From DAIDKA01 sp963708865 (GTDB lineage: Bacteria; Pseudomonadota; Gammaproteobacteria; Steroidobacterales; Steroidobacteraceae): a DNA stretch of 64,000 nt. Below are positions 26,444 through 35,646 of the stretch, one piece after another. How positions within the stretch are numbered: position 1 is the first letter of the stretch; the number at the start of each line of letters is the position of its first letter. Both the position numbers and the translations under genes were made by a program. The stretch lies in assembly GCA_963708865.1 (NCBI GenBank), contig CAVPUC010000008.1:620001-684000 (forward strand), given 5' to 3'. The notes under the pieces were generated by a model, which had not been told where the DNA came from, ran no database searches, and was given only the letters and a program-made list of their open reading frames with translations.

Positions 26444-27901
26444 ATGTCAGCATTTGATCCCAAGCGCGCCCAGCGCTCCGAACCGGACGAGACCCTGACG
26501 CAGATCGCAGCGTACGTAAGCGCCCCCCCGCCGGTGTCGGCGCTGGCGTTCGAGACGGCGCGGGATTGCCTGATGGACACGCTGGCCTGCGGCCTGATGG
26601 CGCTGAAGGTTCCGGCCTGCGCCCGCCTGATTGGTCCGGTGGTACCGGGCGCTGTCATGCCGGGCGGTGCGCGCGTTCCGGGCACCTCACTCGAGCTCGA
26701 CCCCGTGCAGGGGGCTTTCGCCATCGGCACGATGGTGCGCTGGCTGGATTTCAACGACACCTGGCTTGCGGCCGAGTGGGGGCATCCGTCCGACAATCTC
26801 GGTGGCATCCTCGCCGTCGCGGATTACCTGTCGCGGCAGGCCCTGATGCACGCGCGCACCTCGGCGACCGTGGCCGATGTGCTGAACGCCATGATCCGCG
26901 CGCACGAAATCCAGGGCGTACTGGCGTTGTCCAACAGTTTCAACCGCGTCGGCCTCGATCATGTGCTGCTGGTGCGCGTCGCCACCACGGCGGTCGTGAC
27001 CGCCATGCTGGGCGGTTCGAAGTCGCAGATCTGCAATGCCGTCTCCAATGCCTGGGCCGACGGCGGCGCGTTGCGGGTCTATCGCCACGCGCCCAACACC
27101 GGCTCGCGCAAAAGCTGGGCGGCCGGGGATGCGACCAGCCGCGCTGTGCGCCACGCGCTGCTCGCGATGACCGGGGAGATGGGATACCCGACCGTGTTGA
27201 GCGTGCCACGCTGGGGCTTTCAGGATGTGCTGTTCGCCGGCCAGACACTGGCGCTGCCGCAGCCGCTGGGCAGCTACGTCATGGAAAACATCCTGTTCAA
27301 GATCTCCTGGCCCGCGGAATTCCATGCGCAGACGGCGGTGGAGTGCGCCATCGTCCTGCATGCACTGGTGCGCGATCGGCTCGAGGCGATTGATCGCATC
27401 GTGATCGAGTCCCAGGAGCCCGGGGTGCGCATCATCGACAAGACCGGGCCGCTCGCCAACCCCGCAGACCGCGACCATTGCATCCAGTACATGGTGGCGG
27501 TGCCGCTGATCTTCGGCCGGCTCACGGCCGCGGACTATGAGGATGAGGTGGCGGCCGATCCGCGCATCGACCGCTTGCGCGACCTGATGGAGGTGCAGGA
27601 GAACGATGAGTTCACCAAGGACTATTACGATCCGCAGCGCCGCTTCATCGGCAACGCGGTGCAGGTGTTCTTCAAGGACGGCAGCGCGACGCCGCGTATC
27701 CACGTGGATTTTCCCGTCGGCCACCGGCGGCGCCGCGCCGAAGGGCAGCCCTTGATGGTCGCGAAATTCGAAGCGGCCGTGAACGCGCACTATCCTGCGA
27801 AGCAGGCTGCGCGCGTGGTGGCGTTGTTTGCCGACCCCGCACGCCTCGTGGCGCTCTCTGTCAATGCGTTCATGGCTGAACTGGTCAGCAATGGCCGATG
27901 A
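26444..27901 (+). CDS. prpD: 2-methylcitrate dehydratase
   Basis: PrpD removes water from 2-methylcitrate to give 2-methyl-cis-aconitate. The 485-residue MmgE/PrpD protein has CLMDTLACGLMAL, the segment WLDFNDTWLAAEWGHPSDNLG, SNAWADGGALRVYRHAPNTGSRKSWAAGDA, FKISWPAEFHAQTAVE and DRDHCIQYMVAVPLIFG, all typical. ATG 26444 lies four bases after the prpC stop. acnD/prpF and prpE are not in the window, so this pathway would rely on PrpD with a housekeeping aconitase and an acyl-CoA synthetase elsewhere. The 3' end overlaps rsmG by 11 bases. Confidence 0.95.
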   Translation: MSAFDPKRAQRSEPDETLTQIAAYVSAPPPVSALAFETARDCLMDTLACGLMALKVPACARLIGPVVPGAVMPGGARVPGTSLELDPVQGAFAIGTMVRWLDFNDTWLAAEWGHPSDNLGGILAVADYLSRQALMHARTSATVADVLNAMIRAHEIQGVLALSNSFNRVGLDHVLLVRVATTAVVTAMLGGSKSQICNAVSNAWADGGALRVYRHAPNTGSRKSWAAGDATSRAVRHALLAMTGEMGYPTVLSVPRWGFQDVLFAGQTLALPQPLGSYVMENILFKISWPAEFHAQTAVECAIVLHALVRDRLEAIDRIVIESQEPGVRIIDKTGPLANPADRDHCIQYMVAVPLIFGRLTAADYEDEVAADPRIDRLRDLMEVQENDEFTKDYYDPQRRFIGNAVQVFFKDGSATPRIHVDFPVGHRRRRAEGQPLMVAKFEAAVNAHYPAKQAARVVALFADPARLVALSVNAFMAELVSNGR

Positions 27902-28526
27902 GCGCTCGACGCTGGTGGCGGGCGCCCGGCAGCTCGCCGTCAGCCTCGATGAGGCCGCCGCGACCGCGCTGCTGCGCCTCTTGGATGAACTCGCGCACTG
28001 GAACCGCGCCTACAACCTGACCGCCATCACCGACCGCGCGCAGATGCTGACGCATCACCTGCTTGACAGTCTGTCCGTGGCGTCCTTTGTGCAGGGCAAC
28101 ACCCTCGCGGATGTGGGCACGGGTGCCGGATTTCCCGGCCTGCCGCTGGCGGTGATCGCCCCGCAGCGCCACTGTGTGCTGATGGACTCAAACGGCAAGA
28201 AGCAGCGCTTCGTGGCCCATGCGGCCCGCACCCTGGGGCTGACCAACGTCGAGGCGCTGCACGCACGCGTCGAGGAGGTGCAGCCGGCGCAGGCCTTCGA
28301 CACAGTGATCGCGCGGGCCTGCGCGGCACTGCCGCAGTTGCTCGCGTGGGTTGCGCCGCTGTGCGGCCCGGCCACCCGGGTGCTGGCGATGAAGGGGCGG
28401 TTGCCGGAGGCCGAAATCGCCGCCGTCACGGCCCCCTGGGTGATCGAGCAGACCGTGCCGTTGCGGGTGCCCGGATTGAACGAGGAGCGCCATCTCATCA
28501 TCGCCAGCTGTAGACTCAGGGAATGA
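27891..28526 (+). CDS. rsmG: 16S rRNA (guanine(527)-N7)-methyltransferase RsmG
   Basis: The product has 211 residues. It carries HWNRAYNLTAITD, HHLLDSL, the AdoMet motif LADVGTGAGFPGLPLAV and the catalytic-loop segment DSNGKKQRFV, plus VIARACAALPQLL. RsmG methylates G527 of 16S rRNA, and its loss gives low-level streptomycin resistance. ATG 27891 overlaps the end of prpD. It also overlaps parA by four bases (ATGA), so it joins the parAB/atp block. The usual upstream partner mnmG is absent here, with prpBCD in its place. Confidence 0.96.
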   Translation: MADERSTLVAGARQLAVSLDEAAATALLRLLDELAHWNRAYNLTAITDRAQMLTHHLLDSLSVASFVQGNTLADVGTGAGFPGLPLAVIAPQRHCVLMDSNGKKQRFVAHAARTLGLTNVEALHARVEEVQPAQAFDTVIARACAALPQLLAWVAPLCGPATRVLAMKGRLPEAEIAAVTAPWVIEQTVPLRVPGLNEERHLIIASCRLRE

Positions 28527-29335
28527 AGCGGGTCATCGCAATTGCCAACCAGAAAGGCGGCGTCGGCAAGACCACGACGGCCGTGAATCTGGCGGCATCG
28601 CTGGCGGCCACGAAACGGCGAGTGCTGCTGATCGACGCCGATCCACAGGGCAATGCCACCATGGGCTGCGGTGTCGACAAGTCGCAGCTGACGCAGGGCA
28701 CCTGCGAGGTGCTGCTGGGCGAATGCGACATCCAATCCGCGCTGGTGTTCATCGAGCACTCGGGCTTTACGTTGCTGCCGACCAACCAGGACCTGACGGT
28801 GGCGGAGGTGCGGCTGCTGACCCTGATCGCGGGGCGCGAAATGAAGCTGCGCACGGCCTTGAAGGGCATACGGGACCAGTTCGATGTAATCCTCATCGAC
28901 TGCCCGCCGGCGCTGAACCTGCTAACCGTCAACGCGCTGGTCGCGGCGGACAGCGTGCTGATCCCGATGCAATGCGAGTACTACGCCCTGGAGGGCCTGA
29001 CGGGCCTCTTGGCGACCGTGGAGCAGATCCGGGCGGCCATAAATCCGCAACTCGAGATCGAAGGGCTGCTGCGCACCATGTATGACCCGCGCAACAACCT
29101 GTCAAACGAAGTCGGGGCGCAGTTGATCATGCACTTCCCGGACAAGGTGTTCCGGACGGTGATCCCGCGCAACGTCCGCCTGGCCGAGGCGCCGTCGTTC
29201 GGCAAACCGGTGCTGCTGCATGACAAGGAGTCGCGCGGCGCCTTGGCGTATCTAGCGCTCGCCGGGGAGATGATCCGGCGTGAGGACGAGATGACGCCGC
29301 CACCGACCGCACCGAGCCCGCCGGGGCTGCAGTAG
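28523..29335 (+). CDS. parA: Chromosome-partitioning ATPase ParA (Soj)
   Basis: The 270-residue product has the deviant Walker A motif NQKGGVGKTTTAVNLAASL near the start, DADPQGNATMG as motif A', and LIDCPPALNLLTVNAL as Walker B. It lacks an N-terminal HTH, so it is the chromosomal Soj type. Nucleotide-driven cycling on DNA moves ParB-parS complexes. It lies between rsmG and parB, the standard arrangement near oriC. Confidence 0.96.
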   Translation: MKRVIAIANQKGGVGKTTTAVNLAASLAATKRRVLLIDADPQGNATMGCGVDKSQLTQGTCEVLLGECDIQSALVFIEHSGFTLLPTNQDLTVAEVRLLTLIAGREMKLRTALKGIRDQFDVILIDCPPALNLLTVNALVAADSVLIPMQCEYYALEGLTGLLATVEQIRAAINPQLEIEGLLRTMYDPRNNLSNEVGAQLIMHFPDKVFRTVIPRNVRLAEAPSFGKPVLLHDKESRGALAYLALAGEMIRREDEMTPPPTAPSPPGLQ

Positions 29336-29337
29336 GG

Positions 29338-30270
29338 GTGGTCGTGGCACAGAAGAAACCCAGTCTCGGGCGCGGTCTGAACGCGCTGATCGGATCGACC
29401 GAGGCACCGCGCGCCGCGCCCGGCGTGCCGGCACCGCCCGCCCCGCTTCCCACCCCCGCCGGTGATCGGCTGACGCACCTGCCGCTCGATATCCTGCAGC
29501 GTGGCCGCTACCAGCCCCGCTCGCACCTGGACGAGCAGGCGCTCAATGAGCTCGCGGCCTCGATCCGCGCTCAGGGCGTGGTCCAGCCGATCGTGGTGCG
29601 TCCGATCGAAGCCACCACCCCGACGGGTGGACAGCGCTACGAGATCATCGCCGGCGAACGCCGTTGGCGCGCCGCCCAGCTCGCGCAGCTTGCGGACATC
29701 CCGGCCATCATCCGCGATGTTCCCGATGAGACGGCGATCTCGGTGGCGCTCATCGAGAACATCCAGCGCGAGAATCTCAATCCGCTGGAGGAGGCGCGCG
29801 CCCTCGAGCGCCTGATCAGTGAATTCAGCATGACCCACCAGCAGGCCGCGGAGGCCGTCGGGCGCTCCCGGGCCGCGGTCAGCAATCTGCTGCGGTTGCT
29901 GGATTTGGCCCCGGAGGTCTGCGACCAGCTGGAGACCCGGGCGCTGGAGATGGGTCACGCGCGGGCGCTGCTGGGTCTCACCACCCGCCGCCAGCAAGTC
30001 GAAGTCGCGGTGCTGGTCGTGAAGAAGGAACTTTCGGTACGCGAAACCGAGGCAATCGTCCGACGCATGACCCGGGGCGTCGCCGAGCGGACCGACCCCC
30101 CGGCAGCCGGCTCGGGCACCGATCCGGACGTGCAGCGCCTGCAGCTGGACCTGTCCGAGAAGCTCGGGGCCCGGGTGGCCATCCAACACACCGCTTCCGG
30201 CAAGGGCAAAGTGGTGGTCAGCTACAACTCCCTGGACGAGCTTGACGGCATTCTCGAACATATTCGTTGA
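29338..30270 (+). CDS. parB: Chromosome-partitioning protein ParB (Spo0J)
   Basis: The 310-residue product begins KKPSLGRGLNALIG, the tail that interacts with ParA. The CTP-binding core has QPRSHLDEQALNELAASIRAQGVVQPIVVRP and IIAGERRWRAAQLA (the GERR motif). A central HTH, with MTHQQAAEAVGRSRAAVSNLLRLLDL, binds parS, and a C-terminal dimer domain follows. GTG 29338 is two bases after parA. GTG 29344 is equally possible. Confidence 0.96.
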   Translation: MVVAQKKPSLGRGLNALIGSTEAPRAAPGVPAPPAPLPTPAGDRLTHLPLDILQRGRYQPRSHLDEQALNELAASIRAQGVVQPIVVRPIEATTPTGGQRYEIIAGERRWRAAQLAQLADIPAIIRDVPDETAISVALIENIQRENLNPLEEARALERLISEFSMTHQQAAEAVGRSRAAVSNLLRLLDLAPEVCDQLETRALEMGHARALLGLTTRRQQVEVAVLVVKKELSVRETEAIVRRMTRGVAERTDPPAAGSGTDPDVQRLQLDLSEKLGARVAIQHTASGKGKVVVSYNSLDELDGILEHIR

Positions 30271-30328
30271 ACGCCCGTTCGATGCACTGTTAAGAAGCTA
30301 ATTTGTAGCGTTTTCCTGCCGGCATATC

Positions 30329-30334
30329 TATAAT
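30329..30334 (+). promoter_or_regulatory. Consensus -10 box of the probable atp operon promoter
   Basis: A perfect TATAAT lies in the 189-base gap between parB and atpI, 125 bases before the atpI start. No convincing -35 element is seen at 16-18 bases upstream (a TTGTAG at 30303 is 20 bases away), so the promoter may need an activator. Confidence 0.45.
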
Positions 30335-30459
30335 TCGCCGCCGTCGTGGTCCGGTCACGTAAGTGGCTGTGGGACATACAAATCCTGCGCAGCGGACTCG
30401 CCTTAACCAGTGCAGTCAGGGAGTTAAAGCGTGTCGCCTGAAATGCACAAGGATCTCCG

Positions 30460-30897
30460 GTGATCGCCATTGATCTGCCGCATGCGCGCAGGCTGGCGTT
30501 CATGTGCGTGCGCGCCCAGCTGCTGGTAACCGTGCTGGTCGCGGCAGTGAGTCTGGTAGTCGCGGGGCCGCGTGCCGCCTGGTCGGCGGTGATCGGCGGG
30601 GGCGCCAGCACTCTGGGCAGTCTGGCGATGGCAGTGCTCGCGTTCGGCCGGTTGTCCGGCTCGAGCGCCGAACGGATGCTGCTGGCGTTCTATGTCGGTG
30701 AGATTGCCAAGATCACTGCGGTGATCCTGGCATTGGTCCTGGCGCTGGTGTTCGTGAAAGTGAACCCGGTGGCGATGATTTCGGCCTTCATGGCGACGTT
30801 TTTGGTTTATTGGGTGGTGCTGGCGCGTGCGCTCGGCGCCAACGGGCTGGCGGCGGATGCGGATACGGTCGGCGGTGCGCCGCGTGAGATGGTTTGA
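30460..30897 (+). CDS. atpI: ATP synthase subunit I (AtpI)
   Basis: The 145-residue product has four hydrophobic segments and is placed at the head of the ATP synthase operon. AtpI assists assembly of the c-ring and is not part of the final enzyme. The central VIGGGASTLGSLAMAVLAFGR and the helix AFYVGEIAKITAVILALVLAL fit proteobacterial AtpI. GTG 30460 follows AAGGA by six bases. It overlaps atpB by four bases (ATGA). Confidence 0.88.
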   Translation: MIAIDLPHARRLAFMCVRAQLLVTVLVAAVSLVVAGPRAAWSAVIGGGASTLGSLAMAVLAFGRLSGSSAERMLLAFYVGEIAKITAVILALVLALVFVKVNPVAMISAFMATFLVYWVVLARALGANGLAADADTVGGAPREMV

Positions 30898-31781
30898 TGA
30901 GCAATTTCGTTCCAAAACTGGCGGCAGGAACGCAGACTCCGACGGAGTACATCGCCCATCACCTGACGTTTCTGACCAACCACGCCCCGAACGGCCTGCT
31001 GGATCTTTCGGTCGTCAACTACGACAGCGTTTTCTTCTCGGTGCTGCTGGCGGTGGTTTTCGGTGGCACCTTCATCTTCGCGGCGCGCAGGGCTACCAGC
31101 GGCACGCCGGGCAAACTGCAGACTTTCGTCGAGGTGCTGGTTTCATTCGTGGATGCGCAGGTCCGGGGCGTCTTTCAGGGCAATAACCGGCTGATCGCAC
31201 CCCTGGCGCTGACGATATTCTGCTGGGTATTTCTGTTCAATGTCATGGACATCCTGCCCATCGATCTATTGCCGGGCGCTGCCGGATTGGCCGGGCTCGG
31301 GCATCTGCGCATCGTGCCGAGCATCGACCTGAACGTCGTATTCGCGATGTCGCTGACGGTCTTCTTCCTCATCATCTTCTATGGCATCAAGATGAAGGGA
31401 CTGGGCGGTTTTTTGGGCGAACTCGCGTTGCATCCGTTTCCGCCCAGCGGCAGGCAAGCCAACATTGTGCTGCGCGTGGCGTGCATTCCGGTGAACCTGC
31501 TCATGGAGCTGCCGACCTTCTTCGCCCGGCCGGTATCGCTGGCATTGCGGCTGTACGGCAACATGTACGCGGGCGAAATGGTGTTCGTCCTCATCGCTCT
31601 GTTGACCCTGACGTCAGGGTTCCAGGCCCTCCACTCGGTCGGAGGGTGGCTGAGCATCGTCGGCTCGGTTGGGATCGGCTTGGTCTGGACGGCGTTCGAT
31701 TTGTTCATCGGCGCCCTGCAGGCTTTCATATTCATGATGCTCACGATCGTCTACCTGTCGCAGGCGTCCGAGCATCATTGA
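30894..31781 (+). CDS. atpB: F0F1 ATP synthase subunit a
   Basis: The 295-residue membrane stator subunit forms the proton half-channels next to the c-ring. The essential arginine is in SLALRLYGNMYAGEMVF, and the last helices contain LQAFIFMMLTIVYLSQA with the conserved Gln. LFNVMDILPIDLLP is also typical. It is slightly longer than the E. coli subunit (271), because of the N-terminus and the loop before helix 3. Confidence 0.96.
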   Translation: MMSNFVPKLAAGTQTPTEYIAHHLTFLTNHAPNGLLDLSVVNYDSVFFSVLLAVVFGGTFIFAARRATSGTPGKLQTFVEVLVSFVDAQVRGVFQGNNRLIAPLALTIFCWVFLFNVMDILPIDLLPGAAGLAGLGHLRIVPSIDLNVVFAMSLTVFFLIIFYGIKMKGLGGFLGELALHPFPPSGRQANIVLRVACIPVNLLMELPTFFARPVSLALRLYGNMYAGEMVFVLIALLTLTSGFQALHSVGGWLSIVGSVGIGLVWTAFDLFIGALQAFIFMMLTIVYLSQASEHH

Positions 31782-31829
31782 AGCTTCATAATTTTTGCTT
31801 GAAAACGGTTTGGTATCTGGAGAGTTTGA

Positions 31830-32114
31830 ATGGAAAACATTGCACACATTGAGGGGATGACCGTACTCGCCGTCGGCATCATCTTCGGCCTGGGCGCGCT
31901 GGGCACCGCGATCGGTTTCGGTATTCTGGGCGGCCGCTTCCTCGAGGGCATGGCTCGGCAACCGGAACTGGCTCCGGCGCTGCTCGCCAGAATGTTCATC
32001 GTCGCGGCATTGCTGGACGCGGTGGCCTTCATCGGCATCGCATTCGGACTGTTCTTCACGTTCGCCAATCCGTTCGTATCCGCCTTTCAGGCGGCTGCCG
32101 CGGCGGCGCACTGA
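31830..32114 (+). CDS. atpE: F0F1 ATP synthase subunit c
   Basis: The 94-residue product forms a hairpin of two helices. The first contains the glycine-rich GLGALGTAIGFGILGGRF, the polar loop has ARQPEL, and the second contains AALLDAVAFIGIAFGLFF with the proton-carrying Asp in place of E. coli Asp61. The sodium motif (Q in helix 1, ES in helix 2) is absent, so the ring should carry protons. A leader of 48 bases separates it from atpB. Confidence 0.95.
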   Translation: MENIAHIEGMTVLAVGIIFGLGALGTAIGFGILGGRFLEGMARQPELAPALLARMFIVAALLDAVAFIGIAFGLFFTFANPFVSAFQAAAAAAH

Positions 32115-32176
32115 AGCGCGATCTTGAACGCAGATCCCGGCGCAGGCCTGAGTCTGCCCGCAACCAGGAGACGAGG

Positions 32177-32647
32177 GTGAACTTCAATCTGACGCTCATC
32201 ATCCAGATGCTCGTGTTCGCGACCCTCATCTGGGCGGTGATGACGTTCGCGTGGCCGAAGATTCTCGGCGCCATGGAAGAGCGGTCACGCAAGATCGCCC
32301 AAGGTTTGGCGGCCGCCGATCAGGGGCAGCAGTCTCTGGCGCAGGCGCATGTGAAGGCTGACGAGGTGATCCGCGAGGCCCGGGAGCGCGCGACACACAT
32401 CATCGATCAGGCGCAGAAGCGCGCCAACGAGCTTGTCGAACAGGCCAAAAGCCAGGCTAACGCGGAAGCCACACGCATCGCGGCATCTGCACAGACGCAG
32501 ATCGAGCTGGAGGCGACCCGCGCACGCGAATCGTTGCGCAAGGAGGTGGCAGGACTCGCAGTACGTGCTGCTGCCAAGGTGCTCGAGCGTGAGATCGACG
32601 CCAACACCCACGCCGACCTGCTAAACAAGTTGGCTGCGCAGATCTGA
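32177..32647 (+). CDS. atpF: F0F1 ATP synthase subunit b
   Basis: The 156-residue product has one N-terminal membrane helix (MNFNLTLIIQMLVFATLIWAV region) and then a continuous right-handed coiled coil rich in Ala, Gln, Arg and Glu. This is the peripheral stalk dimer that holds F1 to the membrane. The segment TFAWPKILGAMEERSRKIA is diagnostic. It is one base before atpH. Confidence 0.95.
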   Translation: MNFNLTLIIQMLVFATLIWAVMTFAWPKILGAMEERSRKIAQGLAAADQGQQSLAQAHVKADEVIREARERATHIIDQAQKRANELVEQAKSQANAEATRIAASAQTQIELEATRARESLRKEVAGLAVRAAAKVLEREIDANTHADLLNKLAAQI

Positions 32648-32648
32648 C

Positions 32649-33185
32649 ATGGCGGACAAAACCACCATTGCCCGTCCCTATGCCAAGGCCGCATTCGCCG
32701 AGGCACGGACCGACAGCATGCTTGGCGCATGGTCTGACGCGCTGCATACGGCTGCCACGGTGGTGGACGATCCGCGCGTACATTCGCTGATCGACGACCC
32801 GCATGTCACCACCGAGCAACTGTCAAACCTGGTGCTGGACATTGCCGGAGCGAACCTCGGGGAACACGGGCGCAACTTCGTGCAGGCCCTTGCCGAGTCC
32901 CGTCGGTTGGACTGTCTGCCGGAAATCGCGGCGCTGTTCGACATCTACAAGGATGATGCCGAAGGCATTGCCGATGTCACAGTGACATCGGCCGCGCCGC
33001 TCGATGCCAAGCAGCAGGAGTCGCTGTCGGCGGCGATGGCTCGCCGCCTCAAGCGCGAGGTGCGCCTGCATTGCACCACCGAGCCGGAACTGCTCGGCGG
33101 CGCGGTGCTGCGCTCCGGCGATCTGGTCATCGACGGTTCGGTGCGCGGGCGCCTCGAACGCATCGCCAATGAACTGGTCGCGTGA
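32649..33185 (+). CDS. atpH: F0F1 ATP synthase subunit delta
   Basis: The 178-residue product has the N-terminal helix bundle ARPYAKAAFAEA and the C-terminal segment EVRLHCTTEPELLGGAVLRSGDLVIDGSVRGRLERI, which carries the family hallmark GG..L..GD.V.D.S. Delta caps the alpha subunits and binds subunit b. Length matches E. coli (177). Confidence 0.96.
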   Translation: MADKTTIARPYAKAAFAEARTDSMLGAWSDALHTAATVVDDPRVHSLIDDPHVTTEQLSNLVLDIAGANLGEHGRNFVQALAESRRLDCLPEIAALFDIYKDDAEGIADVTVTSAAPLDAKQQESLSAAMARRLKREVRLHCTTEPELLGGAVLRSGDLVIDGSVRGRLERIANELVA

Positions 33186-33226
33186 TGAGCGGCCACCCAT
33201 ACGAAATTCGCAAGGAACTTTAAAGC

Positions 33227-34765
33227 ATGGCCATCAAGGCAACTGAGATCAGTGATCTCATCAAGCAGCGCATCGAGAATTTCAAGGGCGTCACCGAAGC
33301 ACGCAATGTCGGCACCATCGTGTCGGTCACTGACGGCATCGTGCGCGTCCACGGTCTGGCCGATGCGCGCTATGGCGAAATGCTCGAATTTCCCGGCAAT
33401 ACCTTCGGCCTGGCGCTGAACCTGGAGCAGGACTCGGTCGGCGCGGTCGTGCTGGGTGACTACAAGCATCTGGGCGAGGGCGACACCGTCAAGACCACGG
33501 GCCGCATTCTCGAAGTGCCGGTGGGCCCGGAGCTGTTGGGCCGCGTCGTCGATGCGCTGGGCAATCCGATTGACGGGAAGGGGCCGATCAACGCCACCAG
33601 GACCGCGCCCATCGAGCGGGTAGCGCCGGGCGTGATCTACCGCAAGTCCGTGTCGCAGCCGGTGCAGACCGGCTACAAATCGGTGGATTCGATGGTGCCC
33701 ATCGGCCGCGGCCAGCGCGAGCTGATTATCGGTGATCGCCAGACCGGCAAGACGGCGATGGCGATCGACACCATCATCAATCAGAAGTCCTCCGGCATTA
33801 AGTGTGTCTACGTCGCCATCGGCCAGAAGCAGTCGACCATCGCCAACGTGGTGCGCAAGCTCGAGGAGCACGGCGCTCTGCAGCACACGATCGTCGTGGC
33901 GGCTCCGGCCTCCGCCCCGGCCGCCTTGCAGTACATCTCGGCCTATTCCGGCGTGACCATGGGCGAGTACTTCATGGACAACGGTCAGGACGCCCTGATC
34001 ATCTATGATGATCTGTCCAAGCAGGCCGTAGCCTACCGCCAGATCTCGCTGCTGCTGCGCCGGCCGCCGGGCCGCGAAGCTTTCCCCGGCGACGTGTTCT
34101 ATTTGCACTCACGACTGCTCGAGCGCAGCGCGCGCGTCAATGAAGAGTACGTGGAGCTGGTCACCAAGGGGGCCGTGAAGGGCAAGACCGGGTCGCTGAC
34201 CGGACTGCCGATCATCGAGACCCAGGCTGGGGATGTGACGGCCTTCGTGCCGACCAACGTGATTTCCATCACCGACGGCCAGATTTTCCTCGAGACCGAC
34301 CTGTTCAATGCCGGCATCCGTCCGGCCATGAACGCCGGTATTTCGGTGTCACGCGTCGGTGGATCCGCACAGACGGACATCATCCGTCGCCTGGGCGGCG
34401 GTATTCGCCTGGCGCTTGCGCAGTACCGGGAACTGGCGGCCTTCTCGCAGTTTGCATCCGACCTGGATGAGTCGACCCGCAAGCAGCTCGAACGCGGCCA
34501 GCGCACCACCGAGGTGATGAAGCAGAAGCAGTACGAGCCGCAGTCTGTCGCGGAAATGGCGCTTTCCATCTATGCCGTCAACAATGGCTACATGGACAAG
34601 GTCGAGATCCGCAAGATCGTGGACTTCGAGGCGGCTCTGCAGGGTTTCGCGAACACCTCCCACAAGGCGTCCCTGGATGCCATCAATGCCAAGCCGGTAT
34701 TGAAGGAACATGAGGCGACGCTGAAGAAGATCATCGAAGACTTCCTGGCCAACGGTACCTACTAA
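33227..34765 (+). CDS. atpA: F0F1 ATP synthase subunit alpha
   Basis: The 512-residue product has the P-loop GDRQTGKTAMA (about residues 169-179), the VGRVVDALG-type segment LGRVVDALGNPIDGKGP, LLLRRPPGREAFPGDVFYLHSRLLER, and the conserved arginine finger region in NVISITDGQIFLETDLFNAGIRPA. It carries the non-catalytic nucleotide sites of F1. Length is one residue shorter than E. coli AtpA. A 41-base gap separates it from atpH. Confidence 0.98.
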   Translation: MAIKATEISDLIKQRIENFKGVTEARNVGTIVSVTDGIVRVHGLADARYGEMLEFPGNTFGLALNLEQDSVGAVVLGDYKHLGEGDTVKTTGRILEVPVGPELLGRVVDALGNPIDGKGPINATRTAPIERVAPGVIYRKSVSQPVQTGYKSVDSMVPIGRGQRELIIGDRQTGKTAMAIDTIINQKSSGIKCVYVAIGQKQSTIANVVRKLEEHGALQHTIVVAAPASAPAALQYISAYSGVTMGEYFMDNGQDALIIYDDLSKQAVAYRQISLLLRRPPGREAFPGDVFYLHSRLLERSARVNEEYVELVTKGAVKGKTGSLTGLPIIETQAGDVTAFVPTNVISITDGQIFLETDLFNAGIRPAMNAGISVSRVGGSAQTDIIRRLGGGIRLALAQYRELAAFSQFASDLDESTRKQLERGQRTTEVMKQKQYEPQSVAEMALSIYAVNNGYMDKVEIRKIVDFEAALQGFANTSHKASLDAINAKPVLKEHEATLKKIIEDFLANGTY

Positions 34766-34775
34766 GAAACCCAGC

Positions 34776-35636
34776 ATGCCCGGCACCAAGGAAATCCGCA
34801 CCAAGATCGCGAGTGTCAAAAGCACTCAGAAGATCACCAAGGCCATGCAGATGGTGGCCACGAGCAAGATGCGTCGCGCGCAGGATCGCATGAAGCTTGC
34901 GCGCCCGTACGCCGAGAAGATGCGGCAGGTGATAGGCCATCTGAACGAGGCGAATCCGGATTTCCGGCATCCGTTTCTCATCGAGCGTGAGCCGAAGGCG
35001 ATCGGGATCATCCTCATTTCTACAGATCGTGGACTCGCCGGCGGGTTGAACGCCAACCTGTTCAAGCAGGTGCTGTTGCAGATGCGTGAGTGGCAGAACA
35101 AGAGCGTGCAGGTGAACCTGTCCATCGTGGGTACCAAGGGCATCGCGTTCTTCCGCCGCCTCGGCACCCCGCTGCTCGGCAGCGTCACCGGCCTGGGTGA
35201 CCGCCCGCATATTAAGGACTTGATCGGCACCATCAAGGTGATGCTCGACGCCTACCGCGAGGGCAAGATCGACCGGCTGTACCTGGCGAATGCGAGGTTC
35301 GTGAATACGATGACGCAGCAGCCGAGCATCACACAGCTGCTGCCGATCGTCGCCGCCGACAACCAGGGACTTCCGGAACACTGGGATTACATCTACGAAC
35401 CCGACGCGGCGGCGATCCTCGAAGGACTGCTGATGCGTTATATCGAGTCACAGGTGTATCAGGGCGTGGTGGAGAATGTCGCCTCGGAAATGGCCGCGCG
35501 CATGGTCGCCATGAAGGCCGCCACCGACAACGCCGGCGAGCTCATCCAGGACCTGCAACTCGTTTACAACAAGGCCCGCCAGGCCGCGATCACCAAGGAA
35601 CTCTCGGAGATCGTCGGCGGCGCCGCGGCCGTTTGA
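34776..35636 (+). CDS. atpG: F0F1 ATP synthase subunit gamma
   Basis: The 286-residue central stalk subunit has N- and C-terminal coiled-coil helices. It starts GTKEIRTKIASVKSTQKITK and has MVATSKMRRAQDRM, and ends with the classic ASEMAARMVAMKAATDNAGE and YNKARQAAITKELSEIVGGA. LISTDRGLAGGLNANLFK is the central Rossmann-like part. Rotation of gamma drives the catalytic cycle. Confidence 0.98.
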   Translation: MPGTKEIRTKIASVKSTQKITKAMQMVATSKMRRAQDRMKLARPYAEKMRQVIGHLNEANPDFRHPFLIEREPKAIGIILISTDRGLAGGLNANLFKQVLLQMREWQNKSVQVNLSIVGTKGIAFFRRLGTPLLGSVTGLGDRPHIKDLIGTIKVMLDAYREGKIDRLYLANARFVNTMTQQPSITQLLPIVAADNQGLPEHWDYIYEPDAAAILEGLLMRYIESQVYQGVVENVASEMAARMVAMKAATDNAGELIQDLQLVYNKARQAAITKELSEIVGGAAAV

Positions 35637-35646
35637 GGAAAAATGC

